Shown: piece by piece, positions 11,587-24,307 of the stretch
Numbering within the stretch: the stretch's first letter is position 1
Layout: every line of letters begins with the position of its first letter
Assembly: GCA_025738555.1 (NCBI GenBank)
Contig: JAOVFP010000005.1
Coordinates: 5,146,001 to 5,210,000 of the forward strand
DNA length: 64,000 nt
Source of the DNA: Cyathus striatus
Lineage: Eukaryota; Basidiomycota; Agaricomycetes; Agaricales; Nidulariaceae
Direction: 5' to 3'
Program-made: the position numbers and the translations under genes
The notes under the pieces: generated by a model
Told to the model about the DNA's origin: nothing
The model's input: only the letters and a program-made list of their open reading frames with translations
Database searches by the model: none

Positions 11587-12388
11587 GACTACGTAATTTG
11601 TAATATCTGGACTCTGGAATACCATACGCGTTACGCTGTAAGACGTTAAGACATACTTAAACTTCAAATTACGTAAGCTTGCATTGTTCGTAGGTACTCC
11701 AATCAGAGACTTTCAACGCAAACACAAATAAAGTAGGCAGATAGATCGACACGAAGGGGGATTTGAGTTCCCCTTCGCATCCGTACAGGCTAGATTTCAT
11801 TGAGATGAGGATATAGACGGTACAGTAGAGGAAATATAAACACTCTAAACACTCGTGAATATATGTATTACGAGAAAAATTAGGAGAGAAGGAGTAGAAT
11901 AATTAGGGAAGAGGTGGGAGGGTAATGTTAAAAGATTCCCAGAGAATGGGTTTGCGTTGAAAGGTGAAGATGATACACGAGCGACGCGGACAACGATGGA
12001 TGTCTGAGACCTGCGTAAGTTGGTAAAATTACAAACCAAGCTCTTGCAGCGATCGTACCTCTCGAAAAGGAGAAGTTGGAACGGAATGTTCCATTGATTC
12101 CGAGTCGCTTACTGAGCTCGTCCCAGTGTGCGAGCTGTCAGCAACAAGTTAACGCGATCGTTCACCTCACGTGAAACTGCCTGTCTGCCTGCTCACTTTT
12201 GTTCAGATTGGTCTTGCGCAAAAATAATTTTGAGCCTGAAAAAGTTCACGTAAGGTGCAATACTGTACTAGTTGCCAAATGCGGTTTTGCATAATTTTGT
12301 GTTGCGTAAGGTCACTCTGTACGTGGTACTTATATTACTAGGTGCACTTATTACTTATCAGTAAGAATTAAAACATAGCAATCTTAGC
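11587..12388. other. Intergenic between HID1 and RAD57
   Basis: I find no coding signal on either strand. It carries several TACGTAA motifs, an ACGCGT hexamer at 11626 about 760 bp before RAD57, a GTTAACGCGATC patch near 12145, and an AT-rich segment right before the start codon. Confidence 0.4.
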
Positions 12389-13829
12389 ATGCAAGCTGAG
12401 AGCCTAATAAGTCTCTCCTCATTTTCCGCCTCGCAAAGAATCTTGCTAGCTAAAGGTATTTTTGATGTTCAATGCAAAGGTTGGTTTGGGCTGATACGCG
12501 CACAAAAAGGCAAAATACGGACGGTCGGGGACTTGCTTTTATCGCCTCTTCAGGATGTCTCAAGAAGATGCAAGGTGTCTCCACTTGAAGCGCAAAGGCT
12601 CATCGAAACTTTCTGCCTTGGACAAGAATCGAACAAAATCTGCCAACTATCAGCTAGTAATATCAAGGACGAGGTGTTCACGACAGGAGATAGCCTTCTG
12701 GATGAGGCTCTCGAAGGCGGCATTAGGACTAGCATGTTATGGGACGTATCAGGTGAAAGGTTGGGTTACTTATTATTGTGTGTTTCACGCTAGTTTTGAA
12801 CAACTTTCTAGCGCAGCAGGAAAAACACAATTGGGTTTACAGCTCTCCCTTTGTGTCCAACTTCCTCCTGAATGTGGTGGCTTATCTGGGTCGACGTGCT
12901 ACTTAACAACCTCGTCAACTCTGCCAACAAATCGACTTCTCGAAATATCTCAAAGCCATCCCCTACTAGGACGATCCAGTTGCACATTGGATAATGTACA
13001 CACCATATCCGTACCCACCATCCCCGTCATGCTTCATATCCTCTCTACAATACTACCGAACTTTATTATGGGAAAGGCTTCTTCTCGGCCTGTAAAGCTG
13101 GTCGTAGTTGATTCATTAGCTGAGCTTTTTCACTTGTCGGGAAAGACCACGACTTCGACTCTAGTCGAACGGTCTCATAATATAGCTCACATTGCTTCGC
13201 TCCTACATACACTCGCCAGTAGTTACGGAATCGCAATCGTGGTTCTGAACGAAGTTATAGATTCTATGGAACGTTCAAACCCAAATACCACTATTGAACG
13301 AACTGACGTAGTGTATAGTGAACAATCGCGCTGGTTCAACAGTACGCCCGGTGAACCTGGAGAAAATAGAAAAGAATCCAGCTTGGGGCTCACGTGGGCG
13401 AATCAAATCAACAACAGAATCATTCTTACTCGTACTGGGAGGCGACGACATCTTAACGAAGACGAAATGCGGACATCATACAAACGTCTCAGGAATGAAC
13501 AAAACATAACATGTACTGCAGAAATCAGCGGAGCTTTCGAACAGGAAGCCTTACTAATTCGGAGGCTTACCATCGTGTTCTGTTCCATCGCATATCCGCG
13601 GACCTTGGACTACATCATAACCAGAAGGGGGTTATCTGTGCTAGCTACTGTCGTGGACGAGATCTATAAAACACTAAAACCTAATGGAGAGGTACTAGAT
13701 ACGACTCCATCCTTCATCGGTCCAGAAAGCAATGAAGACGTAGACTGGGATACCTTAGTTCCAGCCGAATACTGTTACGAAGGAGTTGACTGGGATGCTT
13801 TAGAAAAGGATCTTGCGGAATTCAATTAA
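12389..13829 (+). CDS. RAD57: RecA/Rad51 paralogue, Rad57 (XRCC3) type
   Basis: This RecA-fold ATPase would act with Rad55 as a mediator of Rad51 filament assembly in homologous recombination. Two exons, 12389-12759 and 12812-13829, give 462 residues, close to yeast Rad57. A helix-hairpin-helix-like N-terminal part covers about residues 1-95. Next come T-T-G-D-S-L-L-D-E-A-L, G-G-I-R-T and the Walker A motif G-E-S-A-A-G-K-T-Q, which the intron splits between Ser and Ala. The Walker B strand is K-L-V-V-V-D-S-L-A-E. The C-terminus carries an acidic repeat, E-D-V-D-W-D...E-G-V-D-W-D, which is unusual and could be a partner-binding tail. The symbol rests on overall resemblance; another Rad51 paralogue of the XRCC3 class is possible. 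Confidence 0.78.
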
Positions 13830-13926
13830 ATGTTCACCAACTTGCGTTATCAAAATGCAAAAAACAACCTTAATAGTTGCATGACGGTTACGAACATATA
13901 TATATACGATATTACGGAAATATGAA

Positions 13927-14753
13927 TTAGATTGGGACATCAAACCACCTTTCGTCGTCTGGAGCGTGCATTGAGCTTTTGAAGTCGCCTGATAGATCAT
14001 ACGGCTTAATACCTTCATCCTTCGACAGATTTTTTGTCGTTGGGCAAGTTGACATAGGAATGGCTTGCACAAGTTTCTTGGGGACGTCCTGGTATGCCAA
14101 TATAAAACCCAGAACCGCTAATATTTTTTAGTAAGTCAGTAGAAGCTAATCTTTATGGTTCATGCCACTAATACCCACTTATGCATGCCGCAGAGCCGCT
14201 CAATGTTATAACTATCTTCGCAGTTATATACGGGTTCGGAAACGAAGAGAAGTCTTGAACCAACAAGTCTCTTCCGTTGGTTCCGTATGATCGAACAATG
14301 AATAACGTGAAATTAGCTACGATCCCGGTCAAAAAAATCCTCTCGATCGGTTATAAGGCTTCGTACCAATGCTGATAAGAAACAGCGCAAAGAATGTGAG
14401 CATATTCCTCTTCTTCACTGTGTTTTGCTGAGCGTGTGCTACTTTATATAGCACAGAGCTGGCCACTGCAATCAGTGCGATCCAGTTTACTCCCATCGCG
14501 ATTGCTAATAGTCCTGGTTGCAAGGTGTTAATAAATCTTATAATAAACTCGGACATAGTATAAAATTGCCTACCCCTGCAGATCCCATAGCTAATGCTGC
14601 AGATATCAGACTGATACATGTAGCATGGAGAATAGAAATAAGGACTTATCCATGTGAGATTTCATAAGCTTTCGGATGGACTGGCAGCTTACCTGTGGCT
14701 GTTACCCGGCAGATGGTCGACACCTGTATGACTTGGTTCATATCGGAATTCAT
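13927..14753 (-). CDS. Small polytopic membrane protein, family not recognised
   Basis: Five minus-strand exons (14753-14693, 14644-14549, 14513-14367, 14316-14179, 14117-13927) give an exact frame of 210 residues. Four hydrophobic segments are visible: about 20-40 (V-L-I-S-I-L-H-A-T), 54-77 (L-L-A-I-A-M-G-V-N-W), 90-108 (L-T-F-F-A-L-F-L-I-S-I) and 135-160 (I-V-I-T-L-S...G-F-I-L-A). A short basic loop lies between helices 2 and 3, and the polar C-terminal tail of about 45 residues ends in W-F-D-V-P-I. The start is the first ATG of the exon; more upstream exons cannot be excluded. The donor of exon 2 (GTTTAT, 35-nt intron) is weak; the GTAGGC at 14567 would break the frame. I cannot assign a function. 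It sits tail-to-tail with RAD57. Confidence 0.6.
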
Positions 14754-15284
14754 TAGGTAAAGGGAAAATGGTAGACAACCAGAGCGTTAAGAGAGGAAGG
14801 ATTGGAAAGTAGCATTATGCTTTTATACCTGGAATACCAAAGTGCACAATAGTAATCTATGTTACCGATTATAGAGGTCAATGTTGGCCTAAGCGACACA
14901 TTCCTTTGTATGATGATGTAGGTTAGCATAAAGTAGCATTGAAACATCAAAGATTCACTTTGATTTCATCAATGCAAATCTTGTGACTTTTACAACAATG
15001 TACAGTTGAATGGGAAATCACACATACTTGTAAGAAAGAGTTCATGAACAAGATAATATTTAAAACGTGAATTTAATACACTGAGAAGAAAAATGACATA
15101 TTATAATACAGAGGCGAGTAAGAGCAGCTGACAGGTATGTAATAGAAGGAACGGGAGGCGGTCCATTGGAGGCTATGAAATTATGATCCTCGTTCAACGT
15201 CGACAATACAGACTTGTCCCTTCATCCCCATGCCCGTCGAATCAAAACCTTAGAATTAGACAAGTGACATTCCAGGTTGTAGAT
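14754..15284. other. Intergenic: promoter of the membrane protein and ATG8 3' region
   Basis: No gene is seen. It is AT-rich sequence containing the upstream part of the minus-strand membrane protein gene (near 14754-15000) and the 3' untranslated part of ATG8. Confidence 0.4.
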
Positions 15285-15898
<614 letters not shown>

Positions 15899-16402
15899 TA
15901 TGGTTTCGATATGTAGTGGCTCGAAGAGATAAGAGAGAGAGAGAGATGGGAGGTAAGAAGATACGAGGGCGGTGGTGGTGGTGGGTGGTCAAGATCGACA
16001 ATGGCAACCAAGGGACACGCGCAGTCCTCAATTACAAGTGATGTGACAACAGCTGTCAACAAAGGATACTGCTGAAGTACTGCAAAAATTATAAGAGCAC
16101 TGATGACCTTTCTTGACTCTTCAGTGCTCAGAATGGCTCTTTTATGCTCATCTCGGCTTTCCTGGCGCCTTATTTATATACTCATCTCTCGAGTCATGTA
16201 CCAGCTCTTAATTCACTGCTATCGATTTCAGGTTGTATTCACACAGCTTCGACCCCGTCACCCGTGACATCCAATACTTAAACTTTAGTATAACTTATTG
16301 ATTACTGTAGATCGATAGTATTGAGTATAGTAAGTACATAATAGATAAGTAAGTAGTGATATATATAAACCATATCGGAATTTCAAAGAATTGCTATCAA
16401 AT
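15899..16402. promoter_or_regulatory. Intergenic: ATG8 promoter with GA and GGT tracts
   Basis: No gene is seen. Read on the minus strand it is the ATG8 promoter and leader. It holds a (GA)7 tract at 15932-15945 and a (GGT)4 tract at 15971-15982, both close to the start codon. The right end contains the 3' untranslated part of the SPFH gene, with a TAAGTA-rich patch at 16328-16356. Confidence 0.5.
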
Positions 16403-18504
16403 TTACTTATGACCATTGGCTCCCATGGAAGCAGCCATTCCAAGGGCCATTGCACTCCCCATCTGCACCCCAGTTTCCGTCGGCACGAAAATTGTCTTGG
16501 GTCCATATGCTTGAACCTTGGAAACCTCGATGCGGCGAAGTTCCATCTCCCGGGCAAACTGGTCCACAACTTCAGCATCTGCCTGCGCCTTAATGCGAAC
16601 TGCCTTTGCTTCCGCTTCGGCAGCGATGCGCGTGGCTTCGGCCTGCGCCTCAGCTTCGATCTTCATACGCTGCGCCTGCGCCTTGGCGGCTGTGATGATT
16701 CGATATGCTTCGGCATCAGCTTGCGCATTTGCTGCCTGTGCTCTGATGCGCGTCACCGAGAGAGCCCCTTCCTCCTGTTTGACTTTATTACTATTTTCCC
16801 TATCGACGTTCTATGTTTATACTTGGTTAAGCACGTATCGGACAAATATAAACGGTGTAGACATACCGCGGCCTCCACTTGCGCTTGAAGCGCTCTCGTT
16901 GTTAATTTATCCATTGTGGACGCAATTTCGCCCTTGAACTGACGGTCAATCACAGCTGGAGCATGATTAGATATTAAAAATGGTGTAAACGAAGAAAACA
17001 GGCAAGTACCAAGATCTTTCAAGATAATGCCATATTCTAAGGCTGCCTCATGCATTTCGTCCATAGCACGAGTTCTCAATGCATCCAAAAATGCTGAAGA
17101 AGGGTCTGAGCCGTCTTCCATATTGTCGGGTCCAATTGACCTTTGTTTAACCTACATTTATTAAGCCTAAGCGATTCGTCGCGTTAATCGTTATAGACAA
17201 AATCTAACTCGCCATGGACGAATAGTCGAGATGAGCGACAATTTGAGTCAAAATTGACTGTGTCTTGTCACGAAGAGCATCGTATGGGGTATTATACCCA
17301 TGCGTAGCCAACTTCAGAGGCTCCGTGAGCTGCCACTTCAGATAAATCGTTAAGCTGACGGGGACTTGATCACGCGTAAAGCTAATGATGTTTTAGTAGA
17401 TTATTGTAAGAAAGAAATGAAACTCGCACATGTCTTTTGTTGGCATTTCCAGCTGATTTTCACCCAGAGTGTATAGTCCACGGAGGGTGACGCTTGGGTT
17501 TGTAATAACCGATTGTCCAGCACCTAGAAGTTCGAGGTCATCCCCACGCTGAAGAATAGCGCAATTGCTTGCAGGGATATTTAAACTAGAGATGGGTCCA
17601 TATATGCGTGTTAAATGAGTGTATAATATGCATGAATAGCACTGACAATGTGGCAACAACGTAATCCTTATCATTAGTTCCGGTGATCTTACTATGCATC
17701 TTCACTTCGTGTGTCCAGCCCAGATTGACCCCAGTAAGCTTATCCTTGACCACAGTCGGAAGATGTGTCTGGTCAACAATGGATAAGACATCGTAAGTTC
17801 CTTCTATTGCATATGCAACGAAACCAGAGTTCTTGATAACAAAGATATGGTTCTGGGGATCAGAGATTACAGCAGCTTGGTTCTGTGAAACTTGTACTAC
17901 AGTGAGGCCTTGGAACTCGATGACAGTGTCACTGACTATTGTATACCATTAGTCGGCTGTAAGGACTGCAGACATTTTAACTTACGCCCAGTAGTACCGC
18001 GCCACTTGCGCCCCCACCAGTTTCTGAGGGGGAAGCCTGGGTAACGACCTGACTTCGTCAGAACCTTGGGCGATCCACTTCGATGAAATGTTTAGCTTAC
18101 ATGGAATAAAACAATAATATGTCTTACCCGCGGTTGATTAGCCCTAGCTGTCCCGGTGTAACTTCCTTGCCAATCCAATCCGTAGGTTCTTTCTTTGATA
18201 TGATACTACCTCGTCTAGCCTTTATAATTATATTATATTAAAATGCGGCAGTTTGCCAATGTTAACCATCTACCTCAATAAGTTGACGGTTAAGTTTCTC
18301 AAGAGCTCCAATAACACCGGATTTGTCGATTGGAATAAAGAAAGGTCGTTCATCCAAAGTGTAGTCGGTTGTTGTAAATTCGCTGACAACAGCTCGACCT
18401 TTTCCTTTAGCTGGCGACTTGACAGGTCCATTAAAGTCCTCAGTCAATTGTTGGTAAGAAACATCGCCTAGAACAGTAGTAGTGGCGGCGTGAGTGGAAG
18501 TCAT
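16403..18504 (-). CDS. SPFH/band-7 (prohibitin-stomatin-flotillin) domain protein
   Basis: SPFH proteins form membrane-bound oligomeric scaffolds. Spliced over many short introns, the product has roughly 550 residues. The N-terminus (M-T-S-T-H-A) is polar with no signal peptide. The central SPFH core includes V-S-D-T-V-I-E-F-Q-G-L-T, V-T-P-G-Q-L-G-L and Y-T-R-D-Q-V-P-V-S-L-T. The C-terminal part is an Ala/Glu-rich coiled coil with repeated A-E-A and A-K-A-Q units (about 16540-16740), then an A-L-G-M-A-A-S-M-G end. This coiled coil after an SPFH core is what flotillin-like and large stomatin-like proteins show. I see no clear transmembrane helix, so membrane binding would need lipidation or hydrophobic loops. 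The fungal clade is conserved but its role is not established. It diverges from the glucosidase I gene. Confidence 0.82.
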
Positions 18505-19024
18505 GATGGGAAAGTTGCGTAGATACTAAAGTGACTGAACATTCAAATATACTTTTCGTGCTCAACACCACTGTAGAATGGAGTTAAGATTGAATAGCCC
18601 AATTTGAAATGGTTACCAAATGGTGTGAACTGGTTTGCAGACATATATACAGCAGTGACAAAGGCAATGACAAGAAGTCTCTCACATACTTAGTAGTGGT
18701 CACAAGGCTGGATGCATATGGTTCAGTTAAAAGCAGTGCGAGTGTTTCCAAGCCCATGGTGGCGATGCGGCACGCTATCGTAAAGTTATATATACAAGAT
18801 CTAATCTAGCGCTAATTTGCTATATTTGTCACGTGTATTAATTGTTTCCGCCACGTCGCGATAATTTCCAAATTGACTCAAGTCTGCTCTTATTCCAACA
18901 GCTCGCTCGCATTCATACCAAACTCGTACTTACTACAGCCTACAAGCAAACTGTAAGAACGACTATATTATCGCGTATGCGCATATTGAAGCATTAGTAA
19001 AGCGTTAATACAACACCATTTTAT
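18505..19024. promoter_or_regulatory. Divergent promoter region, SPFH gene and glucosidase I
   Basis: A 520-bp spacer between two divergent genes. I see no coding signal. AT-rich blocks lie near 18780-18840 and 18960-19020. Confidence 0.5.
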
Positions 19025-22000
19025 ATGGTTCCGAGGCCGTGCCTCTTCTTCATCATGAGGCTTACTTGGCTGCTATTAGTATCGCTTGCGCCTGTGGTAT
19101 TGTCACAAAATACTAACAATACTCTGCTATGGGGCCCCTATCGTCCAAACCTGTATTTTGGGTTGAGGCCTCGTATACCTCAGTCTCTAATGACTGGACT
19201 TATGTGGTTTGGCACCAACGACTACAACTCCATAGCTCGTGCGTTAGTTTTCTTCAGAAGAGTTTGCACCTAATATTGTTATATATAGGAACGCGACATG
19301 CATGCGATCAAGGGGATAAACTTGATAGCTATACGTGGACAGAGTACGATCCTCGAGAAGGTGGAGTTCAAGTGTTGAAGGATGGCGAGAACAACATCAA
19401 AATCACGACCGAGTTCTTGAAAGTACCCGGTGGAGCCCATGGAGGCAGTTGGGCGGCTCGTGTTAAAGGCGAGCCTCTAAAATCAGGTGCGCTGGGTCTC
19501 AGTACTTGGACTCTGTAAACTAATGCGTGAGTATATAGAATTGCCATCCAAAATTTCAACAATCTTCTACTTCGGGCTGGAGGGTCTTGGTAGTTTGTAT
19601 ATGGAAACAGATGAAGATGACAATGTGAGAACCAAAGAACCAGTTTTTACCCTTTCGCTGAAATTCGTTATATAGGGCATCGACGGTCCCATAAAATTCA
19701 CCGGCTCTACCCCAGACCTAGACGATTTTACTATTCGTGTTGTCGATGGTTGGGAAACTTGTTATTTACTCAACAATCATCGTTACTGACATTGTGTTAT
19801 TAGCTCCGGATAATCAAGCAGTTACAGATGGTCCCCATGCTGATAAATTCCGCGAACGCATCGGAAAGACTCACTATGTAGGACGGCCTGTTCCCCAGGG
19901 CGACGTTTGGCAAGCGAAAGGTGAAGCTGATACAGCCCTCACCTGTTCCCATACGCTAAATTTCCTTAGAACATATTCTTCAGGCACTCATCGAACGTGC
20001 CCGCGAAGTTATTGCTCCGTACCGTGAGGCACCTCCAGAACCATCGTTCATACTTCAGTTGCCCGACGATGTCTACACAAACAGCAATCTTTTCGCGATT
20101 CAGAAATCATTTGACGGACCCTTCCAGTTTGATGTCTTTTTTGAAAGCGCGAGTGCAAAACAGAAACTCAGCTGTAAGGGAACCGTTGATTCGCTTCCAT
20201 CTTGACAGTTGATGACAATTACATAGCTTCGACCTTGGACCAAGGTATTCCCGCCTTCCTAGAATCATATGGTCAACGCTTCCGCAAAATTTTCCCTCCT
20301 CCTTCGGATTACCCATCCGAGCAACATTCAAAGCTCGAGGATTTTTCCAAGGCCATTACCTCGAACCTTGCAGGAGGAGTTGGATACTTTTATGGGAATT
20401 CGATTGTCGATCGCAAGTTTTCTTATGAGTGGGACGAAGATGATGAATCACCATATAATAAAGAGGATGGCTCTGAGCCTGGAGCGAAGTTGACTGAACC
20501 TAAAGCATTACTAACCGCAACCCCCAGCCGCAGCTTTTTCCCTCGTGGATTTTATTGGTTGGCTATTAACTCGCTTTTGTAGACATAATCAGCTGACCTT
20601 GAGCAGGGATGAGGGCTTTCATCTTCTCCACATTGGTCAGTGGGACAACGACTTTAGGTAAAAGTCCCTTTATGTGGAAAGCATAAGTAACTCATTCATC
20701 TGTGCAGCCTGGAAATTTTGAAGAGCTGGGTTGACATGATTGATGATGATGGTTGGGTCGCACGAGAGCAAATATTGGGAGAAGAAGCCCGTAGTAAAGT
20801 ATGGATAAGTCAAATATACTATTATATCTGACGTCTCTGCAGGTTCCTTCCGAATTCCAAACCCAAGTACCCAACTACGCCAACCCACCTACCCTGACAA
20901 TGGCTGTCACCGCCTTTATCCAGCGTCTTAAAGGAGTTTTCAGCTCTCCCAGCAACGAAGATCTCGGCATGAATATGGGTGTAGACCTAGGTGCACAAGT
21001 GCCGCTAACTGCAATTACTCCGGATGTGGGTTCGCAATACCTGCAAGACCCAGACCTTGCGCTATCGTTCTTGAAGTCAATTTATACGCCTCTCAAACGG
21101 CATTACGACTGGTTTAGACGTACCCAAAGAGGTCACATAAAGCAGTATGCTCGCAAAGCTCGATCGAGGACTGAAGGTTATCGTTGGAGGGGTCGATCCG
21201 AACTCCATGTACTCACTAGTGGCATGGACGATTACCCTCGAGGCCCTCCACATGCTGGAGAACTTCACCTAGATCTGATTTCGTGGATGGCATTCTTTAC
21301 TAGGACCATGAAGGACATTTCCGGGTTCATTGGAGAGGACGATGACGAAATCACTTTCGGAGAGATTGAGAAGGCAATTTTGGACAATATTGAGGGTCAG
21401 TTGTATCACCTTTGGTATGATGCCCCTCTTATATATGCCTCTTTTAGATCTCCATTGGAATGAAGAAGAGCAAATGTATTGCGATCTTAATGTCAATGAA
21501 GAAGGTGAGGGCGAACTAAGTTGAGTCGATGTTCTACGGTTTATTTTAAACTCCATTGTGCAGACGAGTCGTATCATGTCTGCCATAAGGGGTACCTCTC
21601 ATTGTTCCCGTTCTTGTTGTCGCTGCTCCCTCCTTCATCTCCTCACTTGGGAGCCATCCTCGACCTTCTTCGTGACCCAGAACATTTATGGTCACCATTC
21701 GGATTACGTAGCCTATCCGCTTCACACCCTGAGTTTGGAAAGGGTGAGAACTACTGGAAAGGTCCTATCTGGCTTCAGATGAATTACCTTGCATTGTCCT
21801 CGTTGTATAAGGTTAGTTACGGATTTTTATTAGTTTGTGGTAGTGTGCTGATAACGACTTGTAAGACCTATACTGTCCAAGAAGGGCCCTACCAGTCGAA
21901 AGCTAAAGAGATCTACAAGGAGCTCCGTAAGAATGTAGTGGATAATGTAATTAAGGTTTGTTACCGCTGGTTATTGTAATGCTTGGGGAGCCTTATGCGT

Positions 22001-22228
22001 CTTCAGGAATATGAACGAACAGGATACGTATGGGAGCAATACGACGCTGTTACGGGGGAAGGGAGAAGAAGGTATGACTGCGGGCACTTGTACGTGAAAT
22101 CTACTAATGCGAATGCAGTCACCCGTTCACAGGATGGACTTCACTAGCTGCGTTGAGTAAGTGCAATGTTTTGCGGGTGTTAAGTGTGAACTGACATGGT
22201 GTTTCTAGTTCTTGCGGAAAAATACTAG
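19025..22228 (+). CDS. GCS1: Mannosyl-oligosaccharide glucosidase (glucosidase I, GH63)
   Basis: This ER type II membrane enzyme (EC 3.2.1.106) removes the outermost alpha-1,2 glucose from Glc3Man9GlcNAc2 on new glycoproteins. The N-terminus has a hydrophobic signal/anchor (M-R-L-T-W-L-L-L-V-S-L-A). Translation may begin at 19025 or at the in-frame ATG at 19055, which gives a cleaner anchor. Family blocks are L-W-G-P-Y-R-P-N-L-Y-F-G, H-A-C-D-Q-G-D, Y-T-W-T-E-Y-D, F-F-P-R-G-F-Y-W with D-E-G-F-H in the next exon (catalytic region), S-G-M-D-D-Y-P-R and the C-terminal W-K/R-G-P-I-W-L-Q-M-N-Y and H-P-F-T-G-W-T-S-L. About ten introns interrupt the gene; I placed the last exon at 22209-22228, giving the final A-E-K-Y stop. 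Confidence 0.93.
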
Positions 22229-22648
22229 CAGACTATTTTAGAATGTTGTATGCCCAGTCGTTAATGGAGTCGTGTCATTACTATTATCTGCGTGATTTAG
22301 ATAATTCTGTGCTAGCACGGAGGCATATGCTGGCCAATGACGTTGTTGGTAAGATGTATGTAACGGACGAGCAATGACGTCACTTGGTGCTAATATACAT
22401 GGTTCCGTGAAATGGAAGGTTATTTATAGCATCTCTGGTTGGAGTTGAATTAGCCATACGCCGTCGTTGCAACGTTTTCTATGACCAAATGACGATGCAC
22501 GTCTCCACTTCTGCACGCAAAATGCTCCTCCCTACCGGGTACAAATACTTGCCACTTTTCTGCTTCGTTTCCCTCATTCACTTCTCTCCCTAGGCTCACA
22601 GGTTGCCACTGGCCGATCTGTCATTGATATCTCTATCCTCAAGCCATC
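22229..22648. promoter_or_regulatory. Intergenic: promoter of the PAP2 phosphatase
   Basis: No gene is seen. The 420-bp spacer ends in a pyrimidine-rich leader (about 22555-22640) just before the start codon. Confidence 0.45.
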
Positions 22649-23924
22649 ATGCCTTTGTTTGGAAGACGTAGACGCGATGAAAAGCTCGTGAATGGAAATG
22701 GCAATGGAGCCGGAGCTGCCGGTGAACCTTTCCGCTTTGGAACCTGGCTTAGATTACATGGCGTAGATCTTATCACAATGGCACTCATGGGTGCCATTGG
22801 ATTAGGGGTATACTTTGCAGATCCTGCTCCAAGCCGATCTTTTCCAGTTTACTTCCAAGATAGCGAGGTCGTGTATCCGCAATTCGCATATCCACTCAGG
22901 AAGGAAATAATTCCCATCTGGGCCGCAGCACTCATCGCATTCATTGTCCCATTCTTTTTCTTCACCTTGTTCCAAGCTCGGAGGCGTAGTCTTGACGATT
23001 GGTTGACTACTACATTGGGATTATTGAAAAGTACGTTCAACAACACCAGTGCTGTCAGGCCTGCATTTTACGTAGTTTTACAGGCCTTATCACCGCTGCT
23101 GTGTTCCAAGTATTTGTCAAGTGGGTAATTGGAGGTCTTCGTCCACATTTCTATGCCGTTTGCCAGCCCCGCCTTACGCCAGGCGATGCACCGTCCGGAA
23201 TTGGGTTTGCAAACTTGATGTACGACCGCTCCATTTGCACTGGCGACCAGAATCAGATTAACGACGCCCTCGAATCGATGCCTTCTGGACACTCTACAGC
23301 CGCTTGGGCTGGATTATTCTACCTAGCATTATATTTCAACGCTCAGCTGAAAGTAACGAGTGCACACAACCCTGCTTATTGGAAGATGATAATGATGTTT
23401 GCTCCTCTTCTTGGCGCGACTCTAATATCTGGAGCTTTGACTATCGACGAATGTATGCAATTTTGTTTATTCAGCCACACAGAAAATTGTCTAATCTATG
23501 TCTTCAATCAGTCCATAACTGGTATGACGTTGTTGCAGGAGCTATTATCGGTATCTGTACTGCGCTCGTTGCTTTTAGGCAAACATTTGCAGCAATCTTC
23601 GACTTCCGGTTCAATCATCTGCTACTACCCAGGGCAACCTCCCTCTTCCACAGAGTACCGTTTGTCCTTGGCAGAGGTCGTGGCCCATATTACAGTTACC
23701 AACCTGCCCAAGAGTTCACTTCACAGGATCTTCCCTTCACTCGTGAAGGCGGCTGGGGTTATGGAGGAGGTGAACAAAATGTTGGAGCGCCGGGGGATGC
23801 AACTGTCCTCGGCAGCGGAGCGGGCCAAACCGGAGGAGTTGGAACTGGCTATGGACCCAGTCGAGGGAATGGTTATAACCATGAACACGTTGGGCAAAAT
23901 ACCGCGGGCGCAAACGCAGTATAA
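22649..23924 (+). CDS. PAP2-superfamily lipid phosphatase (Dpp1/Lpp1 type)
   Basis: This membrane enzyme would dephosphorylate phosphatidic acid or diacylglycerol pyrophosphate. Three exons (22649-23030, 23084-23452, 23512-23924) give 387 residues with an exact frame. About six hydrophobic helices are visible. Motif 1 is K-W-V-I-G-G-L-R-P and motif 2 is P-S-G-H-S with the catalytic His. Motif 3 reads S-G-A-L-T-I-D-E-F-H-N-W-Y-D. The nucleophilic His and the Asp are kept, but the Arg that normally follows the Ser (S-R-x5-H-x3-D) is replaced by Gly. The C-terminal tail of about 80 residues is Gly-rich and polar. A cytosolic N-terminus carries R-R-R-R-D. The motif 3 exon junction (GAAT|gtatgc) was fixed by the frame and by E-F-H-N-W. 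Confidence 0.88.
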
Positions 23925-24307
23925 TGAAATAAAATGAACTGCATATAATCTAATGTAACTTACAGTAGATGAATCATGAATGCATGATGTATCAATGATA
24001 ATTCATAGGGCTTTCCATGTATGTACAATACCTATAATATACCATCGCCAACCCACTTGATTGTAAGTATAAGAAGACATCTGAACGGGGATAGAGTGGG
24101 ATGGGTCCTTGACTTGTAGGGGATGCCGGAAAGGTGAGTCACCACAGTGTTACGACGGCACGAATATTGCTGTTGGCATAAAAGGATGTGATCAGTTGCG
24201 CACTCTCAAGTCTATAATTGCATATATCTATCGTCTTTTATCTTCGCCTCGGATTCAAATCCACTTTTCCTAGTATATTCGCAGTTGGCGTACCAGTTTC
24301 GTTTTTC
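23925..24307. promoter_or_regulatory. Intergenic: promoter of the Zn2Cys6 regulator
   Basis: No gene is seen in this 383-bp AT-rich spacer. Confidence 0.4.

Noticed and set aside
16540..16740. Repeated Ala/Glu codons that look like a tandem repeat
   Set aside because: They encode the normal coiled coil after an SPFH core; the DNA units are not exact repeats.
24238..24275. A GGATTCAAATCC string resembling a tRNA B box
   Set aside because: No A box or acceptor stem at the right distance; it is in the promoter of the regulator.
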